From: PGZG01 sp046292765
Lineage (GTDB): Bacteria > Pseudomonadota > Gammaproteobacteria > Pseudomonadales > Alcanivoracaceae
Assembly: GCA_046292765.1 (NCBI GenBank)
Contig: JBKBQA010000001.1
Location: 496,001 to 560,000 of the forward strand
Direction of reading: 5' to 3'
Length of the DNA: 64,000 bases
Shown here one piece after another: positions 1 through 7,538 of this stretch (the stretch's first letter is position 1; every line of letters begins with the position of its first letter). The position numbers and the translations under genes are program-made. Below the pieces are notes generated by a model that worked only from the letters and a program-made list of their open reading frames with translations, was not told where the DNA came from and made no database searches.

Positions 1-273
1 ATGCTGCTGATAAGCGGGCATGGCGACAACCTGCTCGATGGTGTGGATCAGAGTTTGCATCTGCGCAATGTGCTCGCGGCTGACAAACACCGAAGTGTCG
101 GCAAACAGGTGCGGTCGGCTGGCAAGCAATTCCCGGTACAGGTCAGCATCGTGCTCGTCGGCGCAGAGCTGCTGGTGCAAGGCCGCGCGGTCGGCGGTGA
201 TGCAAAAGCACTGGCGGTTCAGCTGCTCGGCAACATTGCTGAATTGCTGTGGCGCGACGATATCGGTGCTCAT
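1..273 (-). CDS. Hypothetical protein, N-terminal part only
   Basis: The N-terminal 91 residues of a gene that runs off the left edge of the window. It begins MSTDIVAPQQFSNV and continues open to base 1. A GGGGA stretch upstream of the ATG can serve as ribosome binding site. It lies 37 nt downstream of bioD on the same strand, so it may be the last gene of that transcript. I recognise no domain in the visible part, which is soluble, mildly acidic and contains no signal peptide. No function is proposed. Confidence 0.6.
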   Translation of the reverse strand, partial: MSTDIVAPQQFSNVAEQLNRQCFCITADRAALHQQLCADEHDADLYRELLASRPHLFADTSVFVSREHIAQMQTLIHTIEQVVAMPAYQQH

Positions 274-310
274 CAGTCAGTCCCCATCAGGCAGGCCGGT
301 AATAGCAGGC

Positions 311-928
311 TCAGAGTACGATTCTGGGTGCGGTGATGATCTCTTCAAGGGTGGCGATGTTGTCTTCCAGTCGCTCCATTGGTGCGCCAAGGTCATTCGC
401 CACCCAGCCGGCCAATGTCAGCCCGTCGCGGCGGATCGCTTCCATGGTCAGCAGGGCGTGATTGAGGCAACCAAGCCGCATGCCCACCACCATGATGACC
501 GGCCACTTCATGATGAGCGGCAGCTTCGACAGGGGTTCGCGATCACTCAGCGGTACACGCCAGCCGCCGGCGCCTTCTACCACAATCAGGTCGGCCTTGT
601 GGCTCATCAGGGTGCCGCGCAGGTATCCCGCCAGCCGCTCGGCGCTGATGCTGCGTTGTTCATCCATGGCGGCGAGATGCGGGGCAATCGCTGCCCGCAG
701 TGCCACCGGGTTGACCTGATCGTAGCGGAGCTTTACGGATGATGCGGCCATCAGGGCCAGCGCATCTTCGTTCTGCAAACCATCGGCGGTTTCATCACAG
801 CCAGCGGCCACGGGTTTCAGGCCATAGCAGCTCAGGCCTTCCTGAATGGCTTTCTCCAGCAAGCGGCAGGATGCCCAGGTTTTGCCGACACCGGTATCAG
901 TGCCGGTGACAAAAAAAGTGCCTTTCAT
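311..928 (-). CDS. bioD: Dethiobiotin synthetase
   Basis: ATP-dependent synthase that closes the ureido ring of dethiobiotin from 7,8-diaminopelargonic acid and CO2, the penultimate step of biotin synthesis in the cytoplasm. The 205 residues match the usual family length. The P-loop GTDTGVGKT is at residues 9-17, and VVEGAGGWRVPL, the conserved EGAGG motif, is in the middle. Its ATG overlaps the stop of the upstream small membrane protein gene by 4 nt (ATGA), so the two are probably translationally coupled. The other bio genes are not in the visible sequence. Confidence 0.95.
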   Translation of the reverse strand: MKGTFFVTGTDTGVGKTWASCRLLEKAIQEGLSCYGLKPVAAGCDETADGLQNEDALALMAASSVKLRYDQVNPVALRAAIAPHLAAMDEQRSISAERLAGYLRGTLMSHKADLIVVEGAGGWRVPLSDREPLSKLPLIMKWPVIMVVGMRLGCLNHALLTMEAIRRDGLTLAGWVANDLGAPMERLEDNIATLEEIITAPRIVL

Positions 929-1122
929 GCCTTGGGCTTATCCACTTTGCAGGTGGACATACCAAAAGGCAGGTAGGCTGGGCACCAGCGAGTAGTGCCG
1001 GTGAATAGCGGCACCAGGCCGACCAGGCCCCACCAGCTCTGGAGGTAAACGCCAAGAGCAATAATCACGATGCCGGCGGTTAGCCGCAACGCACGATCGA
1101 GGTTGCCAACGTTCTGTTTCAT
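925..1122 (-). CDS. DUF2892-type inner membrane protein
   Basis: A 65-residue protein starting MKQNVGNLDRALRL, which is the typical opening of the DUF2892 family (the membrane part of YgaP-like proteins). A hydrophobic stretch at about residues 14-42 forms one or two membrane passes, followed by a short tail with two cysteines (WCPAY and STCKV). A longer reading from base 1164 exists, but the start at 1122 has AGGA upstream and aligns with the family. It overlaps bioD by 4 nt. Family function is unknown; a link with sulfur or redox chemistry is only suggested by YgaP. Confidence 0.8.
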   Translation of the reverse strand: MKQNVGNLDRALRLTAGIVIIALGVYLQSWWGLVGLVPLFTGTTRWCPAYLPFGMSTCKVDKPKA

Positions 1123-1335
1123 GAGGGTGTCCTTTGTCCGGGAGCGCGCATGGTCTATGCGCACATGGCCCCGGAAGAACGGTATCAGATTTTAGCCCTG
1201 CGTTGACAGGTGGACGGACTGAGGTCTGTCGCCATCAGCAGTGATCTGGCGCAATGTTTTCCGTGGCAGTGGCCGACTAAACGGCTACATTGAGTGGGTC
1301 ACAGGCTGTTGCCAGTCGTCTGGATTGAGGTCGAG

Positions 1336-2283
1336 ATGGAATTCAAGGATTACTACGCATTACTGGGCGTCGAGCCGGATGCTGATCCAGCCGCCATCAA
1401 GGGAGCCTATCGCCGGCTTGCCCGCAAGTATCATCCCGATCTTAGTCAGGAGCCGGATGCCGAGGCCCGTTTCAAGGAAGTGGCCGAGGCGTGGCAGGTG
1501 CTCAAGGATGCGACCAAGCGCGCCGATTACGATCAGTTGCGTGCCATGCGCAACCAGCAGGGTGGGCGTGGTCCGTTTCAGCCGCCGCCGGGCTGGCAAC
1601 CCTCCGGTGGTGGTGGTGGTTTTGATCCGTCTGATGCCGGATTCTCTGATTTCTTTGAATCCCTGTTTGCCGGTGCACGGCGCGATGGGCGCGGTGGCTC
1701 GGCGCCGGCACGCCGCGGTAAGGATGTGGAGATAGATCTGCCTATTTTTCTGGAAGATACGGTCAGTACGGAGTCGAAATCGGTTTCTTTTCGTATGCCG
1801 GAGTATGACCAGTACGGCCGGGTAGTGGGTGAGACCACTAAAAATCTGAATGTGAAAATTCCGGCCGGGGTCACCGGCGGCGAACGTATTCGCCTGAAAG
1901 GGCAGGGTTTGGCCGGGCTCGGCGATGGGCCGGCGGGGGATGTGTACCTGCTTATTCGTCTGGTACCGCACCCGCTGTTTGATGTGGAAGACCACAACCT
2001 GTTGGTCACGGTCCCGGTGGCGCCCTGGGAGGCGGCACTTGGTGCCAAAGTGGAAGTGCCGACACTCACCGGTTCGATCCAGATGCGCATTCCCGCGCAT
2101 AGCCAGAACGGCCAGAAGTTGCGTATTGCCGGTAAGGGGCTGCCAGGAAAGGCGGGGCAAGGCGATTTGTTCGCCGTGCTTAAAGTGATGATGCCGCCTG
2201 CAGCGGGTAAAGAGGTTGACCAGTTGTGGCAGCAGCTTGCTGAAAATACCGGTTTTGATCCGCGCTCGGAATGGAGGCGCTAA
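1336..2283 (+). CDS. cbpA: DnaJ-class co-chaperone CbpA
   Basis: Curved-DNA-binding co-chaperone that stimulates DnaK and can bind DNA. Of 315 residues, the J domain occupies about 1-68 with HPD at 33-35. A Gly/Phe-rich linker with a GGGGG run follows at about residues 85-115, then two C-terminal substrate-binding beta-sandwich domains. The four zinc-finger CxxCxGxG repeats of DnaJ are absent, which separates CbpA from DnaJ. An in-frame start 42 nt upstream is possible, but GAGG precedes the ATG at 1336 and the protein then begins MEFKDYYALLG as in the family. Its modulator gene cbpM follows directly. Confidence 0.93.
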   Translation: MEFKDYYALLGVEPDADPAAIKGAYRRLARKYHPDLSQEPDAEARFKEVAEAWQVLKDATKRADYDQLRAMRNQQGGRGPFQPPPGWQPSGGGGGFDPSDAGFSDFFESLFAGARRDGRGGSAPARRGKDVEIDLPIFLEDTVSTESKSVSFRMPEYDQYGRVVGETTKNLNVKIPAGVTGGERIRLKGQGLAGLGDGPAGDVYLLIRLVPHPLFDVEDHNLLVTVPVAPWEAALGAKVEVPTLTGSIQMRIPAHSQNGQKLRIAGKGLPGKAGQGDLFAVLKVMMPPAAGKEVDQLWQQLAENTGFDPRSEWRR

Positions 2284-2285
2284 CC

Positions 2286-2588
2286 ATGGTCTATCAAGTG
2301 GAAGTGACAGTCTGTAGCGGTGAGATTTGCGAGCGGACGTCGATTTCCGAACAGGATCTGGCGGAGATCGTTAATCACGGCATTGTCCGACCGCAGGACA
2401 TGCATGCAGATGAGTGGCGTTTTGCAGAAGTGGTGGTGGTGGAGGTTGCCCGCGCCGCACGATTGCGCCACGACCTGGAGATGGACTGGCCGGGTGTGGC
2501 GCTAGCACTGCAGTTACTTGCCGAGGTGGAGCAGTTGCGCGCAGAGAATGCGACGTTGCGGCGCAGGCTGGAGCGGTTTGACGGTTGA
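2286..2588 (+). CDS. cbpM: Chaperone modulator CbpM
   Basis: Small protein (100 residues) that binds the J domain of CbpA and inhibits its co-chaperone and DNA-binding activity. It has the MerR-like helical N-terminal domain of the CbpM/YccV family and a C-terminal coiled coil (VEQLRAENATLRRRLERF). The start is chosen at MVYQVEV, 9 nt after a GGAGG; an ATG 15 nt earlier overlaps cbpA and has no ribosome site. Only two bases separate it from the cbpA stop, so the pair is co-translated, as in Escherichia coli. Confidence 0.9.
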   Translation: MVYQVEVTVCSGEICERTSISEQDLAEIVNHGIVRPQDMHADEWRFAEVVVVEVARAARLRHDLEMDWPGVALALQLLAEVEQLRAENATLRRRLERFDG

Positions 2589-2602
2589 TGATCTTTACCC
2601 CG

Positions 2603-3457
2603 TTAGTCCTCGTCTTGCGGATTCATCCGGGCCAGTCGCGCCTGCTCCTCAAGCCGCGCATCTTCAATCTCGCGTAGCACGCTGATCAGGTCGGCTTCGT
2701 GCAGGTCTTCTTCGGCGTCACCGGTCAGTACGGTATCGGGGGTCAGTTCACCGGCTTCATATAGATTCCAGATTTCCGGGCCGTAGCGCGTTTTCTTCAG
2801 CGCCGGGACAAACTGGCCGAAAAAATCGGCCAGATTCTGTACATCGCGCAGCAGCATCATTTTCGCGTGAGGATTGCTGGCCGCATTGATCGCCTGTGGC
2901 AGATCAATGATCACCGGACCGTACGGGTCCATCAGAATGTTGTATTCGGAGAGATCGCCATGAATGATTCCAGCGCATAGCATTCGCACCGATTCCTGAA
3001 TCAGTTCGTGGTGCAGCTCGATGGCTTCTTCCGGGGAGAACATCAGTTCGCACAGGCGCGGCGCTACATCACCGGCATCATCGGTGACCAGCTCCATTAG
3101 CAGCACGTCGTCAAAGCAGCCATAAGGCTTAGGCACCCGCACGCCAGCGGCGTCGAGGCGATACAGGGCATCAACCTCGGCGTTCTGCCAGCCTTCTTCC
3201 GTTACCCGCTTGCCAAATTTTGATCCACGGGCCATGGCGCGGGCATCGCGGGTGTTGCGAGTCTTGCGGCCTTCCAGGTACACCGCAGCCTGCTTGAAGC
3301 TGCGCTGGGCGGCATCTTTGTATATTTTTGCGGCACGGATTTCGTCACCACAGCGCACCAGATAGACGGTCGCTTCCTTGCCGCTTTTCAGCTGCACCAG
3401 CACTTCGTCGATCAGGCCTTCTTCCTGCAGTGGTAGCAGGCGTTTCGGCGTTTTCAT
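2603..3457 (-). CDS. RIO1-family serine protein kinase
   Basis: Atypical protein kinase of 284 residues. The nucleotide loop is the RIO type (LKSGKEATVYLV), the catalytic loop reads HGDLSEYNIL and the metal-binding Asp lies in IIDLPQAIN, in place of DFG. Gammaproteobacterial homologues are widespread but have no agreed substrate, so involvement in ribosome maturation as for eukaryotic Rio1 cannot be assumed. It is convergent with cbpM (14 nt between the stops) and lies 29 nt downstream of the Lrp gene on the same strand. Confidence 0.88.
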   Translation of the reverse strand: MKTPKRLLPLQEEGLIDEVLVQLKSGKEATVYLVRCGDEIRAAKIYKDAAQRSFKQAAVYLEGRKTRNTRDARAMARGSKFGKRVTEEGWQNAEVDALYRLDAAGVRVPKPYGCFDDVLLMELVTDDAGDVAPRLCELMFSPEEAIELHHELIQESVRMLCAGIIHGDLSEYNILMDPYGPVIIDLPQAINAASNPHAKMMLLRDVQNLADFFGQFVPALKKTRYGPEIWNLYEAGELTPDTVLTGDAEEDLHEADLISVLREIEDARLEEQARLARMNPQDED

Positions 3458-3486
3458 GGGCCTCCCTGTTCAATTCTTACAGGCAA

Positions 3487-3981
3487 TCACGGGTGCGTCA
3501 GATAATCGAGCGGCACCGCTGTGGACTCTATCACCTTGCGCATGACAAAGCTGGAATGGACGCCACTGACACCTTCAATGCGGGTGATCTTGCCGAGCAG
3601 AAACTGCTGGTAGGCGTCCATGTCCGGCACCACCACTTTGAGCAGATAGTCCGCCTCCTGGCCGGTAACCAGATAACACAGCTGGACCTCGGGAAAGCGG
3701 CGCACGGTGTCTTCGAAGTTCTCGAAGCGCTCCGGGGTGTGCCGGTCCATGCTGATCTGCAGCATCACGGTGAGATCCAGTCCCAGCGCCTTCTGGTCCA
3801 GCAAGGTGGTGCGACTGCGGATGATGCCGGCGTCTTCCAGCGCCCGCACCCGGCGCAGGCAGGGTGACGGCGACAGGCCAACACGCTCGGCCAACTCCTG
3901 GTTGGTCAGGCCGCCATCGGACTGCAGGGCTTCCAGAATGCGCCGGTCAATGCGATCCAGTTTGTGCGGTGTACGGGCCAT
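3487..3981 (-). CDS. Lrp/AsnC-family transcriptional regulator
   Basis: 164-residue amino-acid-responsive regulator. The N-terminal winged helix is at about residues 7-65 (LDRIDRRILEAL, then LSPSPCLRRVRALEDAGII), with the RAM ligand-binding and oligomerisation domain from about 70 to 155. Length and order match the Lrp family. Ligand and targets cannot be read from sequence. It sits between the ATP-grasp/transglutaminase operon and the RIO kinase gene, all on the minus strand, with an 80 nt gap after the operon, so it probably has its own promoter. Confidence 0.92.
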   Translation of the reverse strand: MARTPHKLDRIDRRILEALQSDGGLTNQELAERVGLSPSPCLRRVRALEDAGIIRSRTTLLDQKALGLDLTVMLQISMDRHTPERFENFEDTVRRFPEVQLCYLVTGQEADYLLKVVVPDMDAYQQFLLGKITRIEGVSGVHSSFVMRKVIESTAVPLDYLTHP

Positions 3982-4061
3982 GAACGCAATCTTCTGTCGG
4001 TAATCGTGGGTACCCTGCCATAGTATCCGGCGAAGGACTCAAGCGGCAGCCCTGTTTGCAG

Positions 4062-5042
4062 TCACTGGCGCGGAGGTAAAGCCGGTGCTTCCGGTACGGA
4101 GAGGGCCGGTAGCAGAGGGTCGTCGGCATACAGGTTGCTGAAGTCCTCCTCCGGGGTGACGGTGACGGCAATCTCCGGGGTATGGCCGCCGCCGCCCAGC
4201 AGTACGCCGCGCAGCGGCGTGACGTCGGCAAAATCCCGACCCCAGCCGATAACGATGTGTTCCAGAGCCGGCTGCAGGCCGTTGGTGGGATCGAAGTCGA
4301 GCCAACCACAGCCTGGCAAATAGACCGACACCCAGGCATGGGTGGCATCGGCACCCACCAGGCGTTTGCCGCCCGGCGGTGCCAGGGTGAGCAGATAGCC
4401 ACTGACATAGCGGGCGGCAAGTCCCAGTGAGCGCAGGCAGGAAATCATCACGTGAGCGAAATCCTGACAGACTCCGCGGCGCTGGCTAAACACCTCGGTT
4501 ACCGGCGTGGAAATGTCGGTGGCCTCCGGGTCGAAGGTGAACTCGGTGTAGATGCGCTTCATCAGCGCGTCCGTGGCATCGATCAGCGACCGCCCCGGTG
4601 TGAAGCAGTCTTCGGCCCAGATGCCGAAACTGCGCTTTACTCGCACTTCGGTGGATTCAAACAGGAAGGCAGTGGCAGCCAGCGTGTCCGGATCCATCCG
4701 TTGTTGAGCCTGATAGCGCAGGCTGTCGCGCACGCTTTCCCAGCTTTGCGCGGCGGGCTCCGGGGCCACCATCGGGCGCTCGCTGACATCGACCCAGCTT
4801 TCGCTTAGCACACTCAGGGAGCTGTGCTCGCCTTCGAAGTGCAGCGCGGTGATGCGATTGCCGAAGTTGTCGCTGAACTCCCGCGACAGCGACGGCGCGG
4901 GCTGCACGTCGAGATGGTGGCTGAGGCAGCGCTGCCAGGGCAGGTTACGAGGTTTGAGGCGCAGCAGGTGATGGGATTCCACCACCGGCTGGTCGTAGTC
5001 GTAGCGGGTTTCATGGCGGATATGGTACCGGGCGGTACTCAT
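4062..5042 (-). CDS. Transglutaminase-like protein, last gene of ATP-grasp/alpha-E operon
   Basis: 326-residue protein with the N-terminal bacterial transglutaminase beta domain (YHIRHETRYDYDQPV) and a papain-like transglutaminase core. The catalytic triad is visible: Cys192 in GVCQDFAH, His235 in ATHAWVSVYLP and Asp251 in FDPTNG. There is no signal peptide, so it should be cytoplasmic. It overlaps the upstream ATP-grasp/alpha-E fusion gene by 4 nt. In this family context the enzyme is thought to hydrolyse or transfer amide bonds made by the ATP-grasp partners; no substrate is known. Confidence 0.9.
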   Translation of the reverse strand: MSTARYHIRHETRYDYDQPVVESHHLLRLKPRNLPWQRCLSHHLDVQPAPSLSREFSDNFGNRITALHFEGEHSSLSVLSESWVDVSERPMVAPEPAAQSWESVRDSLRYQAQQRMDPDTLAATAFLFESTEVRVKRSFGIWAEDCFTPGRSLIDATDALMKRIYTEFTFDPEATDISTPVTEVFSQRRGVCQDFAHVMISCLRSLGLAARYVSGYLLTLAPPGGKRLVGADATHAWVSVYLPGCGWLDFDPTNGLQPALEHIVIGWGRDFADVTPLRGVLLGGGGHTPEIAVTVTPEEDFSNLYADDPLLPALSVPEAPALPPRQ

Positions 5043-7534
5043 GCGGCACTCCAGCGCTGGGCCCGCTGCACGGTGTGAATGAAGAAGTTGCGGTGAATTT
5101 CGTCGGACAGGGTGTAGGCGGTGCTTTCGGTCTGATACAGCAGCGACAGCAGATTCTGACAGGCAGACTCAGGCTCCTCCTGATCAAATTGTCGCAGGTC
5201 CAGCAGCGAAAGCTGGCGGCCAAGATCGCCCAGTTCCGGGGGAATCAGGTGGCCTGCAGCACGGGTAACATCGAGAAGATATTTTTCCACCGCACGGACC
5301 TGAAACATAATCGAGTGCGGGTTGGTTTCGTCACATACCAGCATATGTACCACCGGCAGCAGCTCCGGTGCGCGGCGGTAGCGGGCCCGGTAGGTGACGA
5401 TGGAGTTGGCGCATTCCAGTAACCATTCCAGCATATTTTCGCGCTGCTCTGCTGGCGCCTGCACCACCACGGACATCATGGCGGCAAGTGCGCCAAGACG
5501 TTCGATGCGTCGTCCCAGAATCAGAAAGCCCCAGCCGGCATCGCGGGTCATGTCATCAAGGGCAAAGCCGGACAGCGAGATGCAGTTGAGAATAATCTGG
5601 TTCAGTCGCGCCACGGTTTGGTCCAGCGTGCGCGGCGGCGGTCGCAACGGCCCTTCCATGCGATTTAGCAGGTGCCAGTTGTCTGTCGACAGGCGATCGC
5701 GCAGGTGATCGGCATTGAACGTCAGTGAACGCAGGTTTGAGGCCACCGAGCCGGGTTGCTCGAACTGGGTTACCGCTTGCAGCAATCGGGCTTCCAGCGA
5801 TAGAGGCGGTTCATCGACGGCCTCAGCGAGTTCCGGTGGCAGGGCGCCGATACGGCGCGCCACCTGTACCAGTCCGGCGAGAGTGTCATCGCTGTTTTCG
5901 TCACTGCCGGCGAGGCGCAGCAGGGCCGTGCGCAATACCCGCGCGGACATCTCGCTACGCTCGGTGTGCCGTCCCATCCAGAACAGGTTTTCGCCGACTC
6001 GCGATGGGGTATCCACTTCGCCGGGCAGCAGGTCGCTGACGCCGAGGCGGGGTTTGAGCAGGGAGAGTCTGCGGAAGCTGCCTTCGGCCTGCACCCAGGT
6101 ATCCTTTGACAGACCACCGCGCTGCATCGAGATGACCTCTACGCCGCCATGGGCCGCGACCCGGGTCAGGGCGCCGGGCATGACCACGTAGCCCTCCGGC
6201 GTGGCAGCGGCAAACAGGCGCAGGCCGACCGAGCGGGGCACCAGTTGACGGCTGTCGTTATGCCACACCGGCGCCTGTGACAGATGCACCCACTCCTGCG
6301 CAACATAGGCGTGGGGTTGCGCCTCAATAGCGCGAATCATTCGCTCTCGTTCGGCTCCTTGCAATTGATGGCCGAACACTGCCTCCATGCGCATTGAGGC
6401 GAATGCAGGCTTGATCACCAGATCGTCGAGATGCTCAAGCACATATTTGCGTGCCGGTGCTTCGCCGCACCACCAGGAGGCCACCGACGGCATCGCCAGC
6501 GGCTCGTCGAGCAGCTTTTCCGAGATGGCGGGCAGAAAGCCAAATATGGCTGCACTTTCCAGTACACCACTGCCCAGTGCATTGGCGACCAGCACATGGC
6601 CGGCGCGCACCGCACCGAGCAGGCCGGGAATGCCCAGCACCGAATCTCCGCGCAGTTCCAGCGGGTCACAGAACTCATCATCAAGACGGCGCAGGATCGC
6701 GTGCACACGCCGCAGTCCGCGCAGGGTTTTCAGGTAAACGATATCGTCGCGCACGGTAAGATCCTGGCCCTCCACCAGCGGGAAGCCGAGGTAGCGGGCG
6801 AGGAATACATGCTCGAAGTAGGTTTCGTTGTAGCGGCCTGGCGTCAGCAATACGCACAGCGGTGTTTCGTGCCCCGACGGCGCCATCCGTGACAGGCCGT
6901 CTTGCAGGGTGCGAAAGAAATCTGCCAGCCGTTGGGTGGGCAAGCTCTGGAACGCCTGCGGGAAGGTCTGTGATACCACGATCCGGTTTTGCAGCGCATA
7001 GCCGGCACCGGACGGCCCCTGAGTGCGATCAGCGATAACCCACCAGTTGCCATTCGGTGAGCGAGCCAGATCGACCGCGTAAAGATGCAGGTAACGACCG
7101 CCGGGGGGCATGACGCCGCGGCACGGCCATTGGAAGCCTTTTTGGCCATAAACCAATGCCGGTGGCAGCAGGCCTTCGCCAAGCAGTTGCTGGGGGCCGT
7201 ACAGATCCGCCAGTACGGCGTCGAGCAGGCGGGCGCGCTGCGCCACCGCCGCCGACAGTCCACGCCACTCGTCGGCGCTGATCAGCAGCGGAATTGGATC
7301 GAGTCCCCATAGGCGCCCGGTCCCGCTGGGATCGTCATAGACCGTGTAGGTAACCCCGTCTGCCTCGATGGCATCGGCCATGCTGCGGGCCCGTTGCGCC
7401 ATGGTGTCGGCATCGAGCCCATCAAGCTGGCGTACCAGCCCTTGCCAGTGGTCACGCACGGCGCCACCCTCGACCAGCATCTCGTCAAAGCGGTCGCCGG
7501 CGGTCGGGTAGCCTTCAATCATTCCCACTGTCAT
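5039..7534 (-). CDS. Circularly permuted ATP-grasp fused to alpha-E domain
   Basis: 831-residue fusion. Residues about 60-490 are a circularly permuted ATP-grasp domain (DUF404/DUF407 type) ending in GGLSKDTWVQ. Residues about 512-825 are an alpha-E all-helical domain (GENLFWMGRHTERSE). It joins in one protein what the first two genes of the operon encode separately. Compared with the standalone ATP-grasp (11825-13291), the metal-binding EDN has become ADR (residues 168-170) and the glycine-rich SGGYG has become SMRME (380-384), so ATP turnover by this copy is doubtful. It lies 4 nt after the DUF2126 gene and overlaps the next gene by 4 nt. Confidence 0.9.
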   Translation of the reverse strand: MTVGMIEGYPTAGDRFDEMLVEGGAVRDHWQGLVRQLDGLDADTMAQRARSMADAIEADGVTYTVYDDPSGTGRLWGLDPIPLLISADEWRGLSAAVAQRARLLDAVLADLYGPQQLLGEGLLPPALVYGQKGFQWPCRGVMPPGGRYLHLYAVDLARSPNGNWWVIADRTQGPSGAGYALQNRIVVSQTFPQAFQSLPTQRLADFFRTLQDGLSRMAPSGHETPLCVLLTPGRYNETYFEHVFLARYLGFPLVEGQDLTVRDDIVYLKTLRGLRRVHAILRRLDDEFCDPLELRGDSVLGIPGLLGAVRAGHVLVANALGSGVLESAAIFGFLPAISEKLLDEPLAMPSVASWWCGEAPARKYVLEHLDDLVIKPAFASMRMEAVFGHQLQGAERERMIRAIEAQPHAYVAQEWVHLSQAPVWHNDSRQLVPRSVGLRLFAAATPEGYVVMPGALTRVAAHGGVEVISMQRGGLSKDTWVQAEGSFRRLSLLKPRLGVSDLLPGEVDTPSRVGENLFWMGRHTERSEMSARVLRTALLRLAGSDENSDDTLAGLVQVARRIGALPPELAEAVDEPPLSLEARLLQAVTQFEQPGSVASNLRSLTFNADHLRDRLSTDNWHLLNRMEGPLRPPPRTLDQTVARLNQIILNCISLSGFALDDMTRDAGWGFLILGRRIERLGALAAMMSVVVQAPAEQRENMLEWLLECANSIVTYRARYRRAPELLPVVHMLVCDETNPHSIMFQVRAVEKYLLDVTRAAGHLIPPELGDLGRQLSLLDLRQFDQEEPESACQNLLSLLYQTESTAYTLSDEIHRNFFIHTVQRAQRWSAA

Positions 7535-7538
7535 GTCG

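Noticed and set aside
1203..1231. TTGACA promoter upstream of cbpA
   Set aside because: The -35 match is perfect but no acceptable -10 lies 16-18 bp downstream.
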